Positions 11,901-22,620 are shown, counted from the stretch's first letter. The stretch: DNA of 64,000 nt from Heterocephalus glaber (GCF_000247695.1 NW_004624732.1:23433773-23497772), one strand, 5' to 3'. Notes: generated by a model not told the origin, from the letters alone. A program made the numbers and translations.

Positions 11901-13451
11901 TTCAAAAGTAGAAAATCAAAACACATTTTAAACCTATAAAATGATTAAACTAGTACTACTCTAATTTTTACTCTACATAAACATAATGAACATTTATCAT
12001 AATAAAATCATTTAAACTAGGGATATCTTCTGGATGAAACTCAAATAAGAGATGAATAAATCAGATAAAAGTTTACTCAAAGAACTTACTGTCCTGAAAC
12101 CCAGCACCCTGATGGACCCCTTGCAGTAGAGTTAAAATCTCTCGAGCTGTTTGTTCTAAACTCTGTACAACTTTTCGGATTTCCTAGAAAGAATTAAAAA
12201 TTAAAGTCAGACAAAGTCAACATAATCGTTATCACAGACTCATACCAATCACACTAGATAGCATAATATATTTAATCTACCACTTTCATATACATTCAAA
12301 ACACTAAGGAGCTTCACAAGGACTGAACCTGTATTAAAAAAAAAAAAAAGGTTTGAATTCTGATTTTTCCACGGATTTCCTCTATGAGACCTTCAGAAAG
12401 TCACTAAAAAGCCTTAAAAATTCTTCTCACAGCCTTCGAAGGATACTAGCTACCCACCCACCCCAATTATCTAACCAGAACACAATGACTAGAATACATA
12501 ACCATGTGAATGCACTTTATGATATGAAGAGTTAAATGCAACACAAAGGTTGGATATTTTCCATTAATTCATTTTACAAATACTCAATGAGTATATTTAT
12601 GTGCTCAGCACTGTATAAATAGGGGTCCTTTCCCTCGGGCTCTCTGGCATATAATGGGAGACTTTAAAAAACCATCAAAGTTATTGAAAGGTTAATGTGC
12701 TAAAAGAAAACATAACAGAAGAAGCCACTTCAATTGTGGGGTCAAGGAGACAAATACGAAATAAGGATTAAAGGAACAGGAAAGACGCAAATTCCCAAGA
12801 AGCGAACAATACATGCAAGAGTCCTGGGACAGGAAACTATCTGGGGCAGTAGAAGAACAAAAAGGAGCTGAAGTGTTCAATAAGAAAACATAAATATATT
12901 CCTTTGTACGCATACATACCCAAGAGAAAATACCGTAAAACGAGACTTGAGAGAGACCATGGGGACTACACTACAGTCTGTATTTTTATCCTATTTGGGA
13001 TGGAAAACCACGGGACAGTTTGAAAGAGGGAAAGAGTTTGAATGAAACGTGCTTTTAGGACAGCAACAACAAATACAGGAAATATGCACTGGCTGAGTCC
13101 TATGCATTAACCCAATCTTCGACATAAACAAGTGCTGAAAAGGAGGAAAAGTGACACTCAAAAGAGGCAAGTGATGCTGAGAAGCCGAGACCCATAACAC
13201 AGAATCAGGACAGAGAAGCAGAACTGGGGGCGGGAGCGGGGGAGGAGAGGCGCCCTAACCTGAAACTAGAGAGGAAGCAAACCACCCTCGGAGGCTTCTC
13301 CACTGCCCTAGAATGAGCGACGGTGGAGGGCCAGGCGGGGGCCCCCAGCTAGGAGGGGAAAGAGTATAAGACGAAGGGGGCTCGCCTCTCGGATGTCCTG
13401 TTCGGCAGCCAAAAAGCCCTGAAGCTCCACGAAGATCTCGCTCACAGACAT
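5684..13451 (-). CDS. TSN: Translin, six coding exons, complete 228-residue reading frame
   Basis: Translin is a single-strand DNA/RNA-binding protein. With TSNAX it forms C3PO, an octameric endoribonuclease that helps activate RISC and trims tRNA leaders; the catalytic residues are in TSNAX. Coding exons (high to low coordinate) are 13451-13386, 12183-12090, 11011-10915, 9484-9369, 8423-8344 and 5917-5684. They sum to 687 nt, or 228 codons plus TAG, the length known for human translin. The protein opens MSVSEIFVELQGF and ends ACVEK. Visible elements are the basic stretch KRCLKAREHF at residues 56-65, VTAGD at 159-163 (a proposed nucleotide-binding motif) and a leucine-rich helical C-terminus. 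No frameshift or stop interrupts it. Acceptors are AG and donors GT, except intron 1, which has GC. The start is the ATG at 13451-13449. Upstream in-frame codons contain no ATG. Identity is from recognised family sequence; activity is inferred. Confidence 0.97.
6716..6806 (-). mobile_element. ID-type SINE in TSN intron 5
   Basis: The antisense copy contains 'gggactcaggaccttgcaca', ends 'tgaatccccagcccc' and is diverged. Confidence 0.8.
7345..7945 (+). mobile_element. B1+ID composite SINE split by an LTR
   Basis: The B1 half begins about 7345 and stops at gggcaact (7434). It resumes at 'tactgagactctgtctg' after an inserted LTR, then continues into an ID half ('atgcaagtccctgagttcaa') ending about 7940. 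Confidence 0.8.
7435..7813 (+). mobile_element. Solo LTR, MaLR-like, with gcaact duplication
   Basis: This insert of about 380 bp starts near TGCTATGGTTT and ends '...AAGCTAACA'. It contains AATAAA ('caaaataaatctctcc') before the 3' end. The flanks gcaact (7429-7434 and 7814-7819) look like a target-site duplication. The family assignment is by general resemblance. Confidence 0.7.
8064..8246 (+). mobile_element. Two head-to-tail ID SINEs flanked by one duplication
   Basis: Copies start at 8064 and 8167, each with A- and B-box-like regions and A-rich tails, separated by a short tail-like spacer. The flank aaaagaattgag occurs once before (8051-8062) and once after (8247-8258) the pair. Confidence 0.88.
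8344..8423 (-). CDS. TSN: TSN coding exon 5
   Basis: This exon is 80 nt and encodes (I)EPDREKGFHLDVEDYLSGVL to ASEL. The acceptor follows TTTTTTAG and the donor is GTAAGA. The exon ends on a codon boundary, matching exon 6. Confidence 0.95.
8797..8868 (-). mobile_element. ID SINE, antisense, with 10-base duplication
   Basis: The body is read from T-tail to 'gctaaatccccagccc'. catgaaatct flanks it at 8767-8776 and 8869-8878. Confidence 0.9.
9014..9170 (-). mobile_element. B1-type SINE with internal duplication
   Basis: The 'ggctggccttgaactatgta' and 'ggctagcctcaaactcgctg' segments are the two near-copies typical of rodent B1. Confidence 0.85.
9369..9484 (-). CDS. TSN: TSN coding exon 4
   Basis: This exon is 116 nt and encodes FHEHWRFVLQRLVFLAAFVV followed by YLETETLVTREAVTEILG. 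The acceptor is CCTGCAG and the donor GTAAGT. It is split between codons on both sides, and both phases match its neighbours. Confidence 0.95.
9800..9882 (+). mobile_element. ID SINE with 13-base duplication
   Basis: This is a young-looking copy; aagaagtttaatc flanks it at 9785-9797 and 9883-9895. Confidence 0.92.
10082..10190 (+). mobile_element. Degenerate B1-type SINE
   Basis: 'cagcactcagcaggttgagg' and 'caggggttcaagactagtct' are recognisable. The ends are eroded. Confidence 0.55.
10243..10446 (+). mobile_element. B1+ID composite SINE
   Basis: A complete B1 half ('cctgtaatccaagctactca' to 'gtctcaaaagtt') runs directly into an ID half ('agggatgtagttcaatagta' to 'aatcaccagcac'). Confidence 0.85.
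10915..11011 (-). CDS. TSN: TSN coding exon 3
   Basis: This exon is 97 nt and completes Ile54, then runs PKRCLKAREHFGTVKTHLTS and on to AEQYY. It carries the basic nucleic-acid-binding segment. The acceptor is GGTCAG. The donor is CAG|GTTTGT, chosen because the next exon starts with GTTTCATG and the join restores Arg-Phe-His. Confidence 0.94.
11634..11805 (+). mobile_element. B1-type SINE with CA-rich microsatellite tail
   Basis: The B1 body (11634-11740) ends in a tail that has evolved into CA/TA/CG dinucleotides through about 11800. Confidence 0.75.
12090..12183 (-). CDS. TSN: TSN coding exon 2
   Basis: This exon is 94 nt and encodes EIRKVVQSLEQTAREILTLL and on to GFQD, residues 23-53, plus the first base of codon 54. 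The acceptor is TTTCTAG and the donor GTAAGT. Confidence 0.95.
13386..13451 (-). CDS. TSN: TSN coding exon 1
   Basis: This exon encodes residues 1-22 (MSVSEIFVELQG to QDIRE) and ends on a codon boundary. The next intron bases read GCGAGC rather than GTGAGC, so the donor is GC. The only coding alternative is read-through into a GC-rich frame with no translin similarity. Confidence 0.93.
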
Positions 13452-13830
13452 GGCTCCAGGTACACAGCAATCAGCCAGTGTGGCGAGAGCTACCACAGAA
13501 GTGCGTCCCACAGGCAACCGGTGCAATCTCTTCCAGGCGCCGCCGCCGCGTCCACCCGGCTCTACGCCACAGCTGTCGCTGGGGTCCTCCGAGGCCCCCG
13601 GCGCGCAAGAGGCCAGGCTGTCCGGCGCACTGCCTGAGGCGCCGTGCGCCGAGTCATGAGCAGAGACTGGCGTCCAGAGGCCAGCGAGGGGAGAGTGGGC
13701 GGGGCTTCGGGCTGGTTCTTCCGGATAGGCATCGCCGGACAGCCCCGGAAGGGGGCCTTGAGAGCACGTGGGCCCGACGAAGGAGGGTTAAGGGGCGGTA
13801 TCCGCTGATACGCTCGTGTTAGTTCTGTGC
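13452..13830 (-). promoter_or_regulatory. TSN: TSN CpG-island promoter and 5'UTR
   Basis: This is a dense CG-rich block directly upstream of the TSN start. It contains ETS-type CCGGAA cores near 13720-13750 and a CACGTG E-box near 13764. No TATA box is seen. It fits a housekeeping-type promoter, but the transcription start is not determined. Confidence 0.75.
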
Positions 13831-14189
13831 TGTGGCGGGTGGGGACGGATTGCTTCATGGCAAAAAAGAGTGTGCATAAAACGCTGGCAGAAGAATGTAG
13901 AAAGAATGCAGTCCTCATGTAGAAGTAGAGGATTGATGCATTGGTTTTTGCAAAAATTACTCAAGGAAATAAAGCTACGTGTAGGACTATGTGAGTAGAG
14001 GATGGATTAGGAGCAAAATTTTCCTCCGTGCACATCTCTTTAATTTTAATGCCTTTGTATGATTCTCTTACGTGTTTTTTAATTAACTTGATTTTTAAGC
14101 GTGTGCCATGAAGTTTATCTTCTGCTCAACTAATACCTAATTCCTCTTCCCTGAGGCAAGCACTGTAAAAGTGTCTTGTTTGTCCTTTA
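13831..14189. other. Intergenic flank of the TSN promoter, no feature seen
   Basis: This is unique AT-rich sequence on the far side of the TSN CpG block. No repeat or exon was recognised. A divergent noncoding transcript is possible but unsupported. Confidence 0.4.
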
Positions 14190-14495
14190 AGAAAGTGTAA
14201 ATAAGGGTTAAAATGAATAATTGATAATTTGAAATAGGAAAAAAGGTCCAAAGAGGTAGGGGGTGAAGGGAGGGGAAGGGGAAAGGAAAGAAGGGAAAGG
14301 AAAAATTATGAGAAAAGAGAAAAATGGAAATGATGTCTCTGTAAATAGGGAAGGATGGAGGGGGTGAAGGGCGCACAGGTAATGGGGAAAAAATAAGAAT
14401 CAAGATACATCATGTACAGGTACAAACATCCAGTGATAAATGTAAATGTATTGTATACCTAAAATGTACCAATAAAAACTTAAGAATTAAAAGTT
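14190..14495 (+). mobile_element. 5'-truncated L1 (3'UTR only)
   Basis: A G/A-rich 3'UTR ('gaggggaaggggaaagg') is followed by 'aaaatgtaccaataaaaac'. The same segments recur in reverse at 52318-52600. Confidence 0.8.
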
Positions 14496-14639
14496 ATTTC
14501 ATACACCTACCCTGCAAATGTGTGTGATGCACTTTCCAAATAAATTTAAGATGTTTATCAATCAAATGACAGGGTGTTGCTTCTTTTGTGCCATCCAAAT
14601 ATTATTCCTCTAGGTGAAAGACGTTTAATTGTCGTAGTC

Positions 14640-14770
14640 TCGTAGTCTTCTGAAGTTATCTGATAAATGAAGTAACTGGTAACAGAGAGATTGACTTGTC
14701 TGAGGTCTTGTGTAGCTAGGCAATAAAGCTAGGAACCAAATATTTCATCTTAGTCCCAGTACTATTAACG
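14640..14770 (-). mobile_element. MIR SINE fragment
   Basis: The order 'gaagtaactggta', 'gacttgtctgaggtc', 'agctaggcaa' and 'ggaacc' is that of a reversed MIR core. Confidence 0.6.
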
Positions 14771-15138
14771 TCTCCCACGATTTAACACTAATAGTTACTA
14801 AGCTGCTTGTAAATACCTTATCTAACTTGATCCGCACCAGCCTAGCTTGCTGCTAGAAACCTGTTGTAGCAGCTTGTCCAAAGAGGAGAGTTTTTGTTTG
14901 TTTTGGAATTTTTGCCTGTGTACCTCAAACATATGTGCCATTTTGCGTTCAAAAAACTAGGGCAGTAGACTCTCATAATATACATGCGAAAGAGAGTGAT
15001 AGCAATAGGAACTTTTGGTTTGTTTTTTAGTTTTTGTTTTATTTTGATGTTGGCTTTTTGTAGGAACTATGATTTATTGAGATATAGTTTCTGCCACACG
15101 TTTTTAGCACTTTTCTTGTTTTATTTTTTGTTTGTTTG

Positions 15139-15285
15139 CAATACTAGGGATTGAACCCAATGCTTTCACACTGAGCAACAGCCCTGTTTTCATTCTTAAT
15201 TTTGAGACAGGTTTTGCTAAATTGCCCACACTGGGTTTGAATTTATGATCCTCCTGACTCAGCCTCCCAGAGTGCTTTGATTCAG
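15139..15285 (-). mobile_element. Antisense B1+ID composite SINE, eroded
   Basis: An ID half ('actagggattgaacccaatg') abuts a B1 half ('gatcctcctgactcagcctc') in reverse orientation. Confidence 0.7.
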
Positions 15286-15582
15286 CTTCTGTATGTATTA
15301 ACTGACTTCAAATCCAAATTGATTTTCAAATTCTGTAATTCTGTCTCCGTGCCAGCTCAAACACACTTTCTAAATTCTAGCAGAAATAAATCTGCCAAAT
15401 AATTTTTCCCCTGAAAATATAAGGTGTTTTCTTAAAACAAGGAAAAGAACAGCAAAATGTATTTTACGCCTAAGGCATGGGATCATTAGATTCCTAATGT
15501 GTTTTTCTAAGCATCTCCTAAGGGTATCCTCTCCTGTCAAGTCAGAATTATTAATCCCTATCTATAAAAGGTAGGAGGACTA

Positions 15583-15715
15583 GGGCCAGGTGGTACCCAC
15601 CTGTAGTCTCAGCTGCTAAGGAGGCTAAGGACTGGAGGATCTCTTGAGCCCAAGAGTTTGAGGCCAGCCTGCACAACATGGAAAGACTCCATTGGGGTTG
15701 GGAGGTAATAAAAAA
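15583..15715 (+). mobile_element. B1-type SINE
   Basis: 'gggccaggtggtacccacct' to 'gaggccagcctgcacaacat' spans the monomer. Confidence 0.8.
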
Positions 15716-17082
15716 TGTATGCAAAAGATTCATAAAAAATGAATCTACCATTCTAGGGACCTCATATAAGTGTGATCCTTTTGTGCTGGCTTATTCCATA
15801 TAGTGTAATGTCTTCAAGGTTCATTCATGATGTAGTGTGTCTCAGAATTTAATTCCTTTGTAAGGCTGAATAATACCACATTGTGTATATCAATGATCCA
15901 TCAGAGGACATTAAAATTGTTTATTTTCACACATGAGGTTGGAGCCATGCCCTCCTGGATGCTAGCCAACCCTTCTAGACAGAGTTACATCCCCAGCCCT
16001 TTTTGTTATTTTGAGACAGTCTTCCTAAGTTACCCAGGCTACCTTAGAACTTGTGATCCTCCTGCTTTAGTGTACTCAGTAGTTGGGATTACAGGTATGC
16101 ATGCCCAGTGAGTTGTTTCCACCCTTTGACTGCTATAAATAGTGCTGCCATGAATATAAGTGTACAGATAATCTATGGAATACCTGCTCTCAATTCTTAC
16201 GGGTATATATTCAGAAGTAGAATTTCTTGTGTCATATTGTAAGTTCTATTTACATGTTTGAGGAACTATCCTATTTTACACAGCTGCAGTACCATTTTAC
16301 ATTCCTACTACCAGCAGTATACAAGTGTTCCAATTCCTCCACATTCTCCATTTTCGTTTCCCTCCGCCCTCTTTCTCTTCCTCTGTCTCGGTTTATAATA
16401 GCCACCTTAGTGGGTGTGAAGGGTTATCTCATTATAGCTATGATTTTCATTTCTCTAATGATAAGTAATATTGAACATTTTGTCTTGTTTATTGGCTATT
16501 TGTATATCTTCTTTGAAGAAAATGTCTGTTGAAGTCCTTTGCTCTTTTTATTTTTTTATTCACTGATCTTTGAGATGAGCCATGGCTGTGTTGCCCAGTC
16601 TGGCTTGGACTTGGAATCCTCCTGCCTCACCAAGTGGCAGAGATTAGACATGTCCCACTGCTCACTCTTTTCCTATTTTTTAACTGAACTGTTTGGGGTG
16701 TTTTGGTGGTGGTTGTTGAGTTTTAGGAATTCTTTTCATGTGATTTACCACATGTAATTCTTTACGTGTGATTTATATTCTCTACCACGCTGGGGTTTGC
16801 CTTTCCTTCTGTTGATAATGTCCTTTGATACACAAAGCTTTTTAGCTTTAGTGAGTTCAGTGTGCTTATTTTTTCCTGTGTTGCCTGTGTTTCTGATGTC
16901 ATCAACAAGAAGTTATTGCCAAATCCAATATCATAGAGCTTGTCCCCTATGTTTTCTTCTGAGAGTTTTACAGTGTTAGGTTTTAAGTTTAGTTTTTTGT
17001 TCCATTTTAAGTAATTTTTGTGTGCAGTGTATTTTTGTACTGTCCTTGTCTGGTTTGGACATTAGGATAGTGCTAGTACAGG

Positions 17083-17450
17083 GCACACACTCAGATCCCC
17101 AAAGTTAGGTGTAGAAAGATGCCTGCTGAAAGCCTTCCTTAACTAAGAGAAGCAACTTCTGCAAAATGAGGCTCCCGTAAATTTCTTCTCCGGGGGAATT
17201 TCATAGCATGAAGAAGACTGCAATACCACTTGCACTGACTAAACAGTTACCATAATCCCTTATCTACTGTTCTGCCCAAAATTCATTGTCTTTCCCCAAA
17301 AAATCTATTCTTTCCATAAAAACTTTGTCTCCCCACTGTTGTCCCTACTCAGTTAGGTATATAAACCTCACACTTTAATCACTTAGCAAACTAGCCACTT
17401 TTTTGTTAACTCCAGCATATATACAAATAAGTCTTTTAGAGAAGTTTTCT
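17083..17450 (+). mobile_element. Candidate LTR fragment inside the antisense L1
   Basis: It interrupts L1 homology after 'attaggatagtgctagtaca' and carries a TATA-like gtatataaacc near 17357. The family is not identified. Confidence 0.4.
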
Positions 17451-17574
17451 ATTAAAAGAAAAAAGATTAATTAGGTCCTGTTGGTTAGTGGTGGTGTTGA
17501 ATTCTTCTATGCTCTGCTGATTTCGTTTATCTTTTGTCAGCCCTCATACACTGAACAAAAGAAGTAAAGTTTTT

Positions 17575-17755
17575 CCTCCTCAAGATAGATCTTTTGCAAA
17601 TGGGAAGGGGACTAAAATATGGGGATGGTAAGAGGGGAGGAGGAAGTAAAAAGAATGAAAATGTGTTATGTACATGTACCAACCCCCCACACCGAATGTA
17701 ATCATTATATACTACAAATGTACTAATAAAAATTTTAAAAATAGTTTTTCGTCCC
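17575..17755 (+). mobile_element. 5'-truncated L1 tail
   Basis: 'gttatgtacatgtaccaacc' through 'actaataaaaatttt' is the same 3' end seen at 34075-34160. Confidence 0.75.
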
Positions 17756-18283
17756 CAAGACTACTTTCATAAAATGAACAGGCAGGTGTTCCTTCTTCCT
17801 ATATTTTCTGCAAAATATTATGCTCAGTTGGCATTAGTTCTTTAAATGTGTTAACCTGGGCTTGCAGTTTCTTTGGGGGAATTTGAGTTGCAAATTTAAT
17901 GTCCTTAATATTCATAGTGCTACTCAAATTATTTAATATAAGGTGAGTTATGGTAGTTTGTGTTTTTAAAAAAATGTGGAGAGTTGGTCATATTATCTCC
18001 TTGTTATTTTTAATGTCTGCAGGGCCTGGATTACCCTGTTTCATCCCTAATATGAAAAATAAATTTCTCTTTTTTTTTCCTTTGTCAGTCTTTTTGGTTT
18101 ATCCATTTCATTAATCTTTTAAAAAGAAGTGCCTGTTGGATTTTCTCTATTGACCTACTGCTTTCAATTTCATAACTTTCTGCACTTATTGCCTTCTTTC
18201 TGCTTGCTTTTGTTTTATTTTGCTCTTTTTCTAGGTCATTGGGGTGGGAGCTTAGATTATTAAGACTTACCCTCTTGTGACGG

Positions 18284-18360
18284 GAATTTAGCTCAGTGCC
18301 ACCATGTCTGCCTCACAAGTGCAAGGTCCTGAGTTCAATCCCTGGTACAAAAAAAAATTA
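18284..18360 (+). mobile_element. ID SINE
   Basis: This copy ('gaatttagctcagtgccacc') has an intact B-box region ('gagttcaatccctgg') and an A tail. Confidence 0.85.
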
Positions 18361-18654
18361 TAGATTTGTCTATTTCTCCTTTCACTTTTGTCAGGTTTTT
18401 TTCTAGCAGTTTTCACTTCATATACAATATTTTATGGCTCTATTCTTGATATATATCTAAGATCCCTATGTCTTCTTGGTAGATTTAGAAACCTTACTTT
18501 CCTGTGTCCCTTTGCTCTCTTTTATTTATAATATAATAAATATTCTCTCTACATATAATTTTAATTACATCAAATATTATAATTTTTGTGTCAACAGTCA
18601 AACAATTTAGAAAACTCAAGAAAGGGAAGGTCTATTGAATTTACCTGTTTTGTT

Positions 18655-18950
18655 GTTTTTGTTTTTTGTGGCAGGGTCTCCCTTTGTAGTTCAGGCTGGC
18701 CCTGAACTCACTATGTAGCCCAGGCTGGCCTTGAACTCAAGGTGATCCTTCTGCTTCAGCCTCCCAAGTGCTGGTATTACAGCTGTGTGCCACCACTCCC
18801 AGCTACCTTTTTTTTTTTTTTTTTTTTCCGTTTGAGACAGAGCCTCACTTTGTAGTTCAGGCTGGCCTCAAACTCACGGCAATCCTCCTGCCTCAGCCTC
18901 CAGAGTGGTGGGATTACAATGTGTGGCACCACACCCACTTGAATTTACCC
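18655..18950 (-). mobile_element. Two adjacent antisense B1 SINEs
   Basis: Copies at about 18668-18805 and 18833-18945 each end in 'gctgg(t/g)attaca'. They are separated by a T-rich tail. Confidence 0.85.
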
Positions 18951-19536
18951 ATATTTTTGCTTATTATGTTTCCTCCCAAGTTCCAAATTTTCTTCTACCC
19001 ATCTTTCTTTCCTATTTAGAAAATCTTTTCATCATTTTCTTAGAGTACATTTGCTGGCAACAAAGTCTTACAGTGTTTCTTCATCTGAGAATAGCTTTGA
19101 TTCCCTTTCACTCCTAAAGTACATTTCCCTGTGTGTGGTCTTGAGTTGACAGTTCTTTTCTTTCTGCTTTTGAAAAGTATCAAGCAGCTTCTCTGTGGAC
19201 GCCATGTTTCTGATCAGAAATCTGTCATTCTAGTTGGTTTCCTTTTTCTTATGTGTAAGATGTCTTTTTTTTCTCTTGCTTCTTTCAAGACTCTTTAATT
19301 TTCAGAAATACAATTATTATTTGCCTTGGGTTGAATGTCTTTGATTTTATTCTCCCTAATGTATGTTTACCCCACATCTACATGTTTGTCTTTTGCCAAA
19401 TTGTTTGAGTATTTTTTCTTCCTTACTTTCTTTCTCCTGTCATTCTGAGGCTCTAATGACAGTAATGTTCGATCTTTTGCTGTAATCTCACAGGTCTCTG
19501 AGGCTCTGTTCTTTTTCTTTTTCTTTTTCTTTTTTT

Positions 19537-19612
19537 TGTACTGGGGATCAAACTTGGGACCTTGCGCTTGCAAGGCAGGCAGCGGCACCACTGAGCTAAA
19601 CCCCCAGCCCTC
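19537..19612 (-). mobile_element. ID SINE, antisense
   Basis: 'tactggggatcaaacttggg' to 'gctaaacccccagccc'. ctctgttc flanks the insert on both sides. Confidence 0.9.
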
Positions 19613-19779
19613 TGTTCATTTTTTTTTTTTTAGTCTATTTTGTCTCTGTTCAGATTTGTAATTTGTATTTTTCTTTTAGTTCACTACTTTTTCCTTTCTG
19701 TTCTCTATTCTGCCGAACCATTGAGCTCTTCATATTATTCAATGTATTTTTCAATTCTAAAATTTCCATTTGGAACTGC

Positions 19780-19960
19780 ACATGGTCTTGCACACCTATA
19801 ATCCCAGCACTTTGGGAGGCTAAGGCAGGAGGATCTCAAGTTCAAGCCCAGCCTAGGCAATATAGCATCTTAGCAAGACTCTGTCTATAAATAAATAAAT
19901 AAATAAGTTGAAGATGCAGCTCAGTGTGAAGACCCAGTGTTCAGACTCTACTACCACAAA
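19780..19960 (+). mobile_element. B1+ID composite SINE
   Basis: The B1 half ends in an AAAT-rich joint (aataaataaataaa), then a short ID half ('gatgcagctcagtgtgaaga'). Confidence 0.75.
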
Positions 19961-21235
19961 AAAGTTCCATTTGTTTATATCTCCTATGTTATTGCCAAGA
20001 CTTTGTTTATTCACTAAGTTTATGATTTTTTTATTCATTTCAAGTATGTTCATAATTGTTCATGAAGAATTTTTATCATAGTTACTTTAAAATCTTTGTC
20101 AGGCAATTCTAACATCTCTGCCCCTCATATTGCACCTGCTGAGTCCAATTCGGACTTCTGTTTCAAAACGCCAAATACAGAACAGCTTATAGATAATGGA
20201 AATTCATTTCTGAGGTTTTTGACAGCTAAGATTTGGGCAACATCAGATTCAGTGCCTGGTGAGGACCCACTTCCTGGTTCATGCAAGGCCATCGGTGCCC
20301 AATGGAAGGGGCTTGTGAGTTCTTGGGCCTCTTTGACAAGAGCTCCATTCATGGGGGTTCTGACCTTGTGACCTAATCACCTCCCAAAGGCCCCCCTCCT
20401 GACACCATCACTTTGAGGGCTAAGATTTCAACATGCTAATTTGGGCAGGGACAAGGAATATTCAGACTAGAGCAGCATCTATTGATTATCTTTCTTCATT
20501 CAATTTGGAAAATCCCTGCTTCTTAGTATGACAAGTGATTTTCTATTGAAACCTGAACATTTTTATATGTGACTCTGGATCTTATTTAAGCCTTATGTTT
20601 TAAATGGCTTTCTCTGCTACTGCCATAGCAAGGGCTGGAGGGCACTTGCAAGGCTGCCTAGTGGAGGTGTAAGACAAAGTTCCTCACTTGGCCTCTATTA
20701 CTACCCAAGGAGGGGCTCCTCATTATTCCTGTGTAGGGATGAAAATACTGTCTCTTCACACGGTCTCCCCTGGCACCACCATTACCAGGAACTGACATCA
20801 TAAGCTGACAGAAATGAGGATTCCTAGTGTCTTGATTAACCTTCTCTGATGCCATCATGGCAGAGGTTGGAATACCTCCTTAGGCCTCATGAGGTTGAAA
20901 GTTTAGGCTCTCCACTCAGAATTTTCCAGTACTTGGGCAGAGTACAGGGCACAGCTTTTTGCTATTGTGTTTAGCCGGAGTAGAGACAGTGTCAAAAGTT
21001 TTGTCTTTCTAGGCTGTCACTTTCTTGCTCCTTTGATTAAAGAGAACAGACTTCAGGGAGATCTATTTTTCATCTCTACCTATGAGTATGTCTAGGTTGC
21101 TGGCTTCTTCAGTTTCAAGTTTGAGATACAAGAGACAAAAATTAAAAAGCAAGTAAACACACTACCATATCATCTCTTAGGCCCTGAGTCCCCTAGACCT
21201 ACTTTCTCTCCACCTTTCAGAGTCTTATGTTTGAG

Positions 21236-21440
21236 TTTTTGTTTTGTTTTGTTTTGTGTTTGTTTTGTTTTGTGGGTGCTAGAAATTTAGCAGTCTACCA
21301 CTGAGCTACATCTCCAACCTTTTTTTTTATTTTGAGACAGGATCTCACTAAGTTGACTAGGCTGGCTTCAAACTTGCCATTTTTTCTGCCTCTGCTTTTC
21401 GAGTAGCTGAGATGACTTCAGTGTGTCACCACACCCAGCT
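21236..21440 (-). mobile_element. TTTTG repeat and antisense B1+ID composite
   Basis: A (TTTTG)n tract is followed by an ID half ('accactgagctacatctcc') and a B1 half ending 'tgtcaccacacccagc'. Confidence 0.75.
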
Positions 21441-22110
21441 TATTTTGTTTTATATGTATAATGTCTAGTGTTTATAATTGCATTTAATTGGAGGATTAGG
21501 GAAAACCTACCTCTAAGACATCTTACCAGAGTAGAATTCTCCCTGAAGATTTGTTTTTGGCAGAAATTGACAAGTGTGCAGAATTCTGAAAACCAGGCCC
21601 TCCTCCAGGAAGGTTCACCATGAGCATTTAAGAGGGACTGTGATGAAATCAAAGGGCACTGACTGATGGAGCTCCACTCTCCCTTCAGAAGCCACTGAAC
21701 AGACAAAGAGGCAACTTGGAGTTCCTACTTTTCAAGAGTTAATCTGCTGTGTTTAATGGGCAGCTTTATGAACTGAAGAAAACTTTAGGGCATTCCTCCT
21801 TCTCAGATCAGCAGCACCTGGGAAATTTGATGAATAGAATCTGGGATGCTGCTGTTCAGAACAAGGATATTTGTGGGTGTAAGATGCTTATAATGGCAAG
21901 AGTGTTGGGCTACCTGAGCTCCTCCGCAAATATGAAGGCTGGTCCCAGGACCATGGGGCACTGTGGCCTTTTCCAGCTCAACAGACACCCTGAGGCTGAC
22001 ATAGTCTGTGGACCAGCTGGGCTTTGGCTGATGTAGACTGAATGGAGCTGGTAGCTCTCTGTCAGCTGAGCTGGGCTGAGCTAGACTCCTGTAATTGAGC
22101 GAAGTTCCTT
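21441..22110. other. Intergenic, no feature recognised
   Basis: Unique sequence with short random ORFs on both strands. No splice-bounded conserved frame is seen. Confidence 0.4.
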
Positions 22111-22114
22111 ATTG

Positions 22115-22258
22115 TGGGGGGAGGGTAATGAGAGGGTCTCGCCATAGAGTCAGGCTGGCCTTGAACTCATTATGTAGCCCAGGCTGGCCTTGAACTTAAC
22201 AGCAGTCTATCGGCCTTACCCAGCATTACAGGTATGTGCCACCATGCCCAGCAAGCAA
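22115..22258 (-). mobile_element. B1-type SINE, antisense
   Basis: The doubled 'ggctggccttgaactcatta' and 'ggctggccttgaacttaaca' identify B1. Confidence 0.85.
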
Positions 22259-22279
22259 AGTTGCTTTTGTGACTGTTAG

Positions 22280-22620
22280 AGAGCTTTGCATCACTATAAA
22301 AAATATCAGAGATTATTAGTTTATTAAAAGACAAGGTTTATTTTGCCTCAGTTTTGGAAATTGAAGTCCATGGTTAGCCCCATCCTTTGGGCCTATGGCA
22401 AGACAGCGCATCCTGGTTGAAGCACATGACAGAGCAAAGCTGCCCACCTCATGGCTAGAATGTGAGAGACAGAGGAAGAGGAAGGGTCTGGAATCCCATA
22501 GTTCTCTTCAAAAGTACACCCCATCTCCTACGCATTCCACCCCCTTCCATTAGTACCATGGGCTGGAGACCAAGCCTTTCATGCCTAGGTCTTTGGGAAC
22601 ATTACAGGTTCAAACTGTGG
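22280..22620 (+). repeat. Ancient mammalian repeat, family unassigned
   Basis: The order 'aaggtttattttgcctcag', 'gaagtccatggttagccc' and 'gcccacctcatggctagaat' recalls a repeat copy at 46915-47235. Confidence 0.45.

Larger units (their letters stand above)
15740..21170 (-). mobile_element. Ancient antisense L1, long, including 5' region
   Basis: Signature antisense ORF2 phrases run from the left: 'ggctgaataataccacattg', 'gtactgtccttgtctggttt' and 'gatttgtctatttctcc'. At the right, sequence around 20490-21000 resembles old L1 5'UTR ('acaagtgattttctattgaa', 'aggggctcctcattattcc'). B1 and ID SINEs (about 15940-16110, 16553-16660, 18284-18360, 18655-18945, 19537-19612, 19780-19960), a young L1 tail (17575-17755), LTR-like sequence (about 17083-17450) and another old repeat (20180-20465) interrupt it. 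No coding potential remains. Confidence 0.7.

Noticed and set aside
13308..13526. In-frame N-terminal extension of TSN and an overlapping upstream ORF (13470-13255)
   Set aside because: Both apparent starts are TTG codons (CAA on the plus strand at 13524-13526 and 13468-13470), not ATG. No upstream ATG is in frame, so the standard start at 13451 stands.
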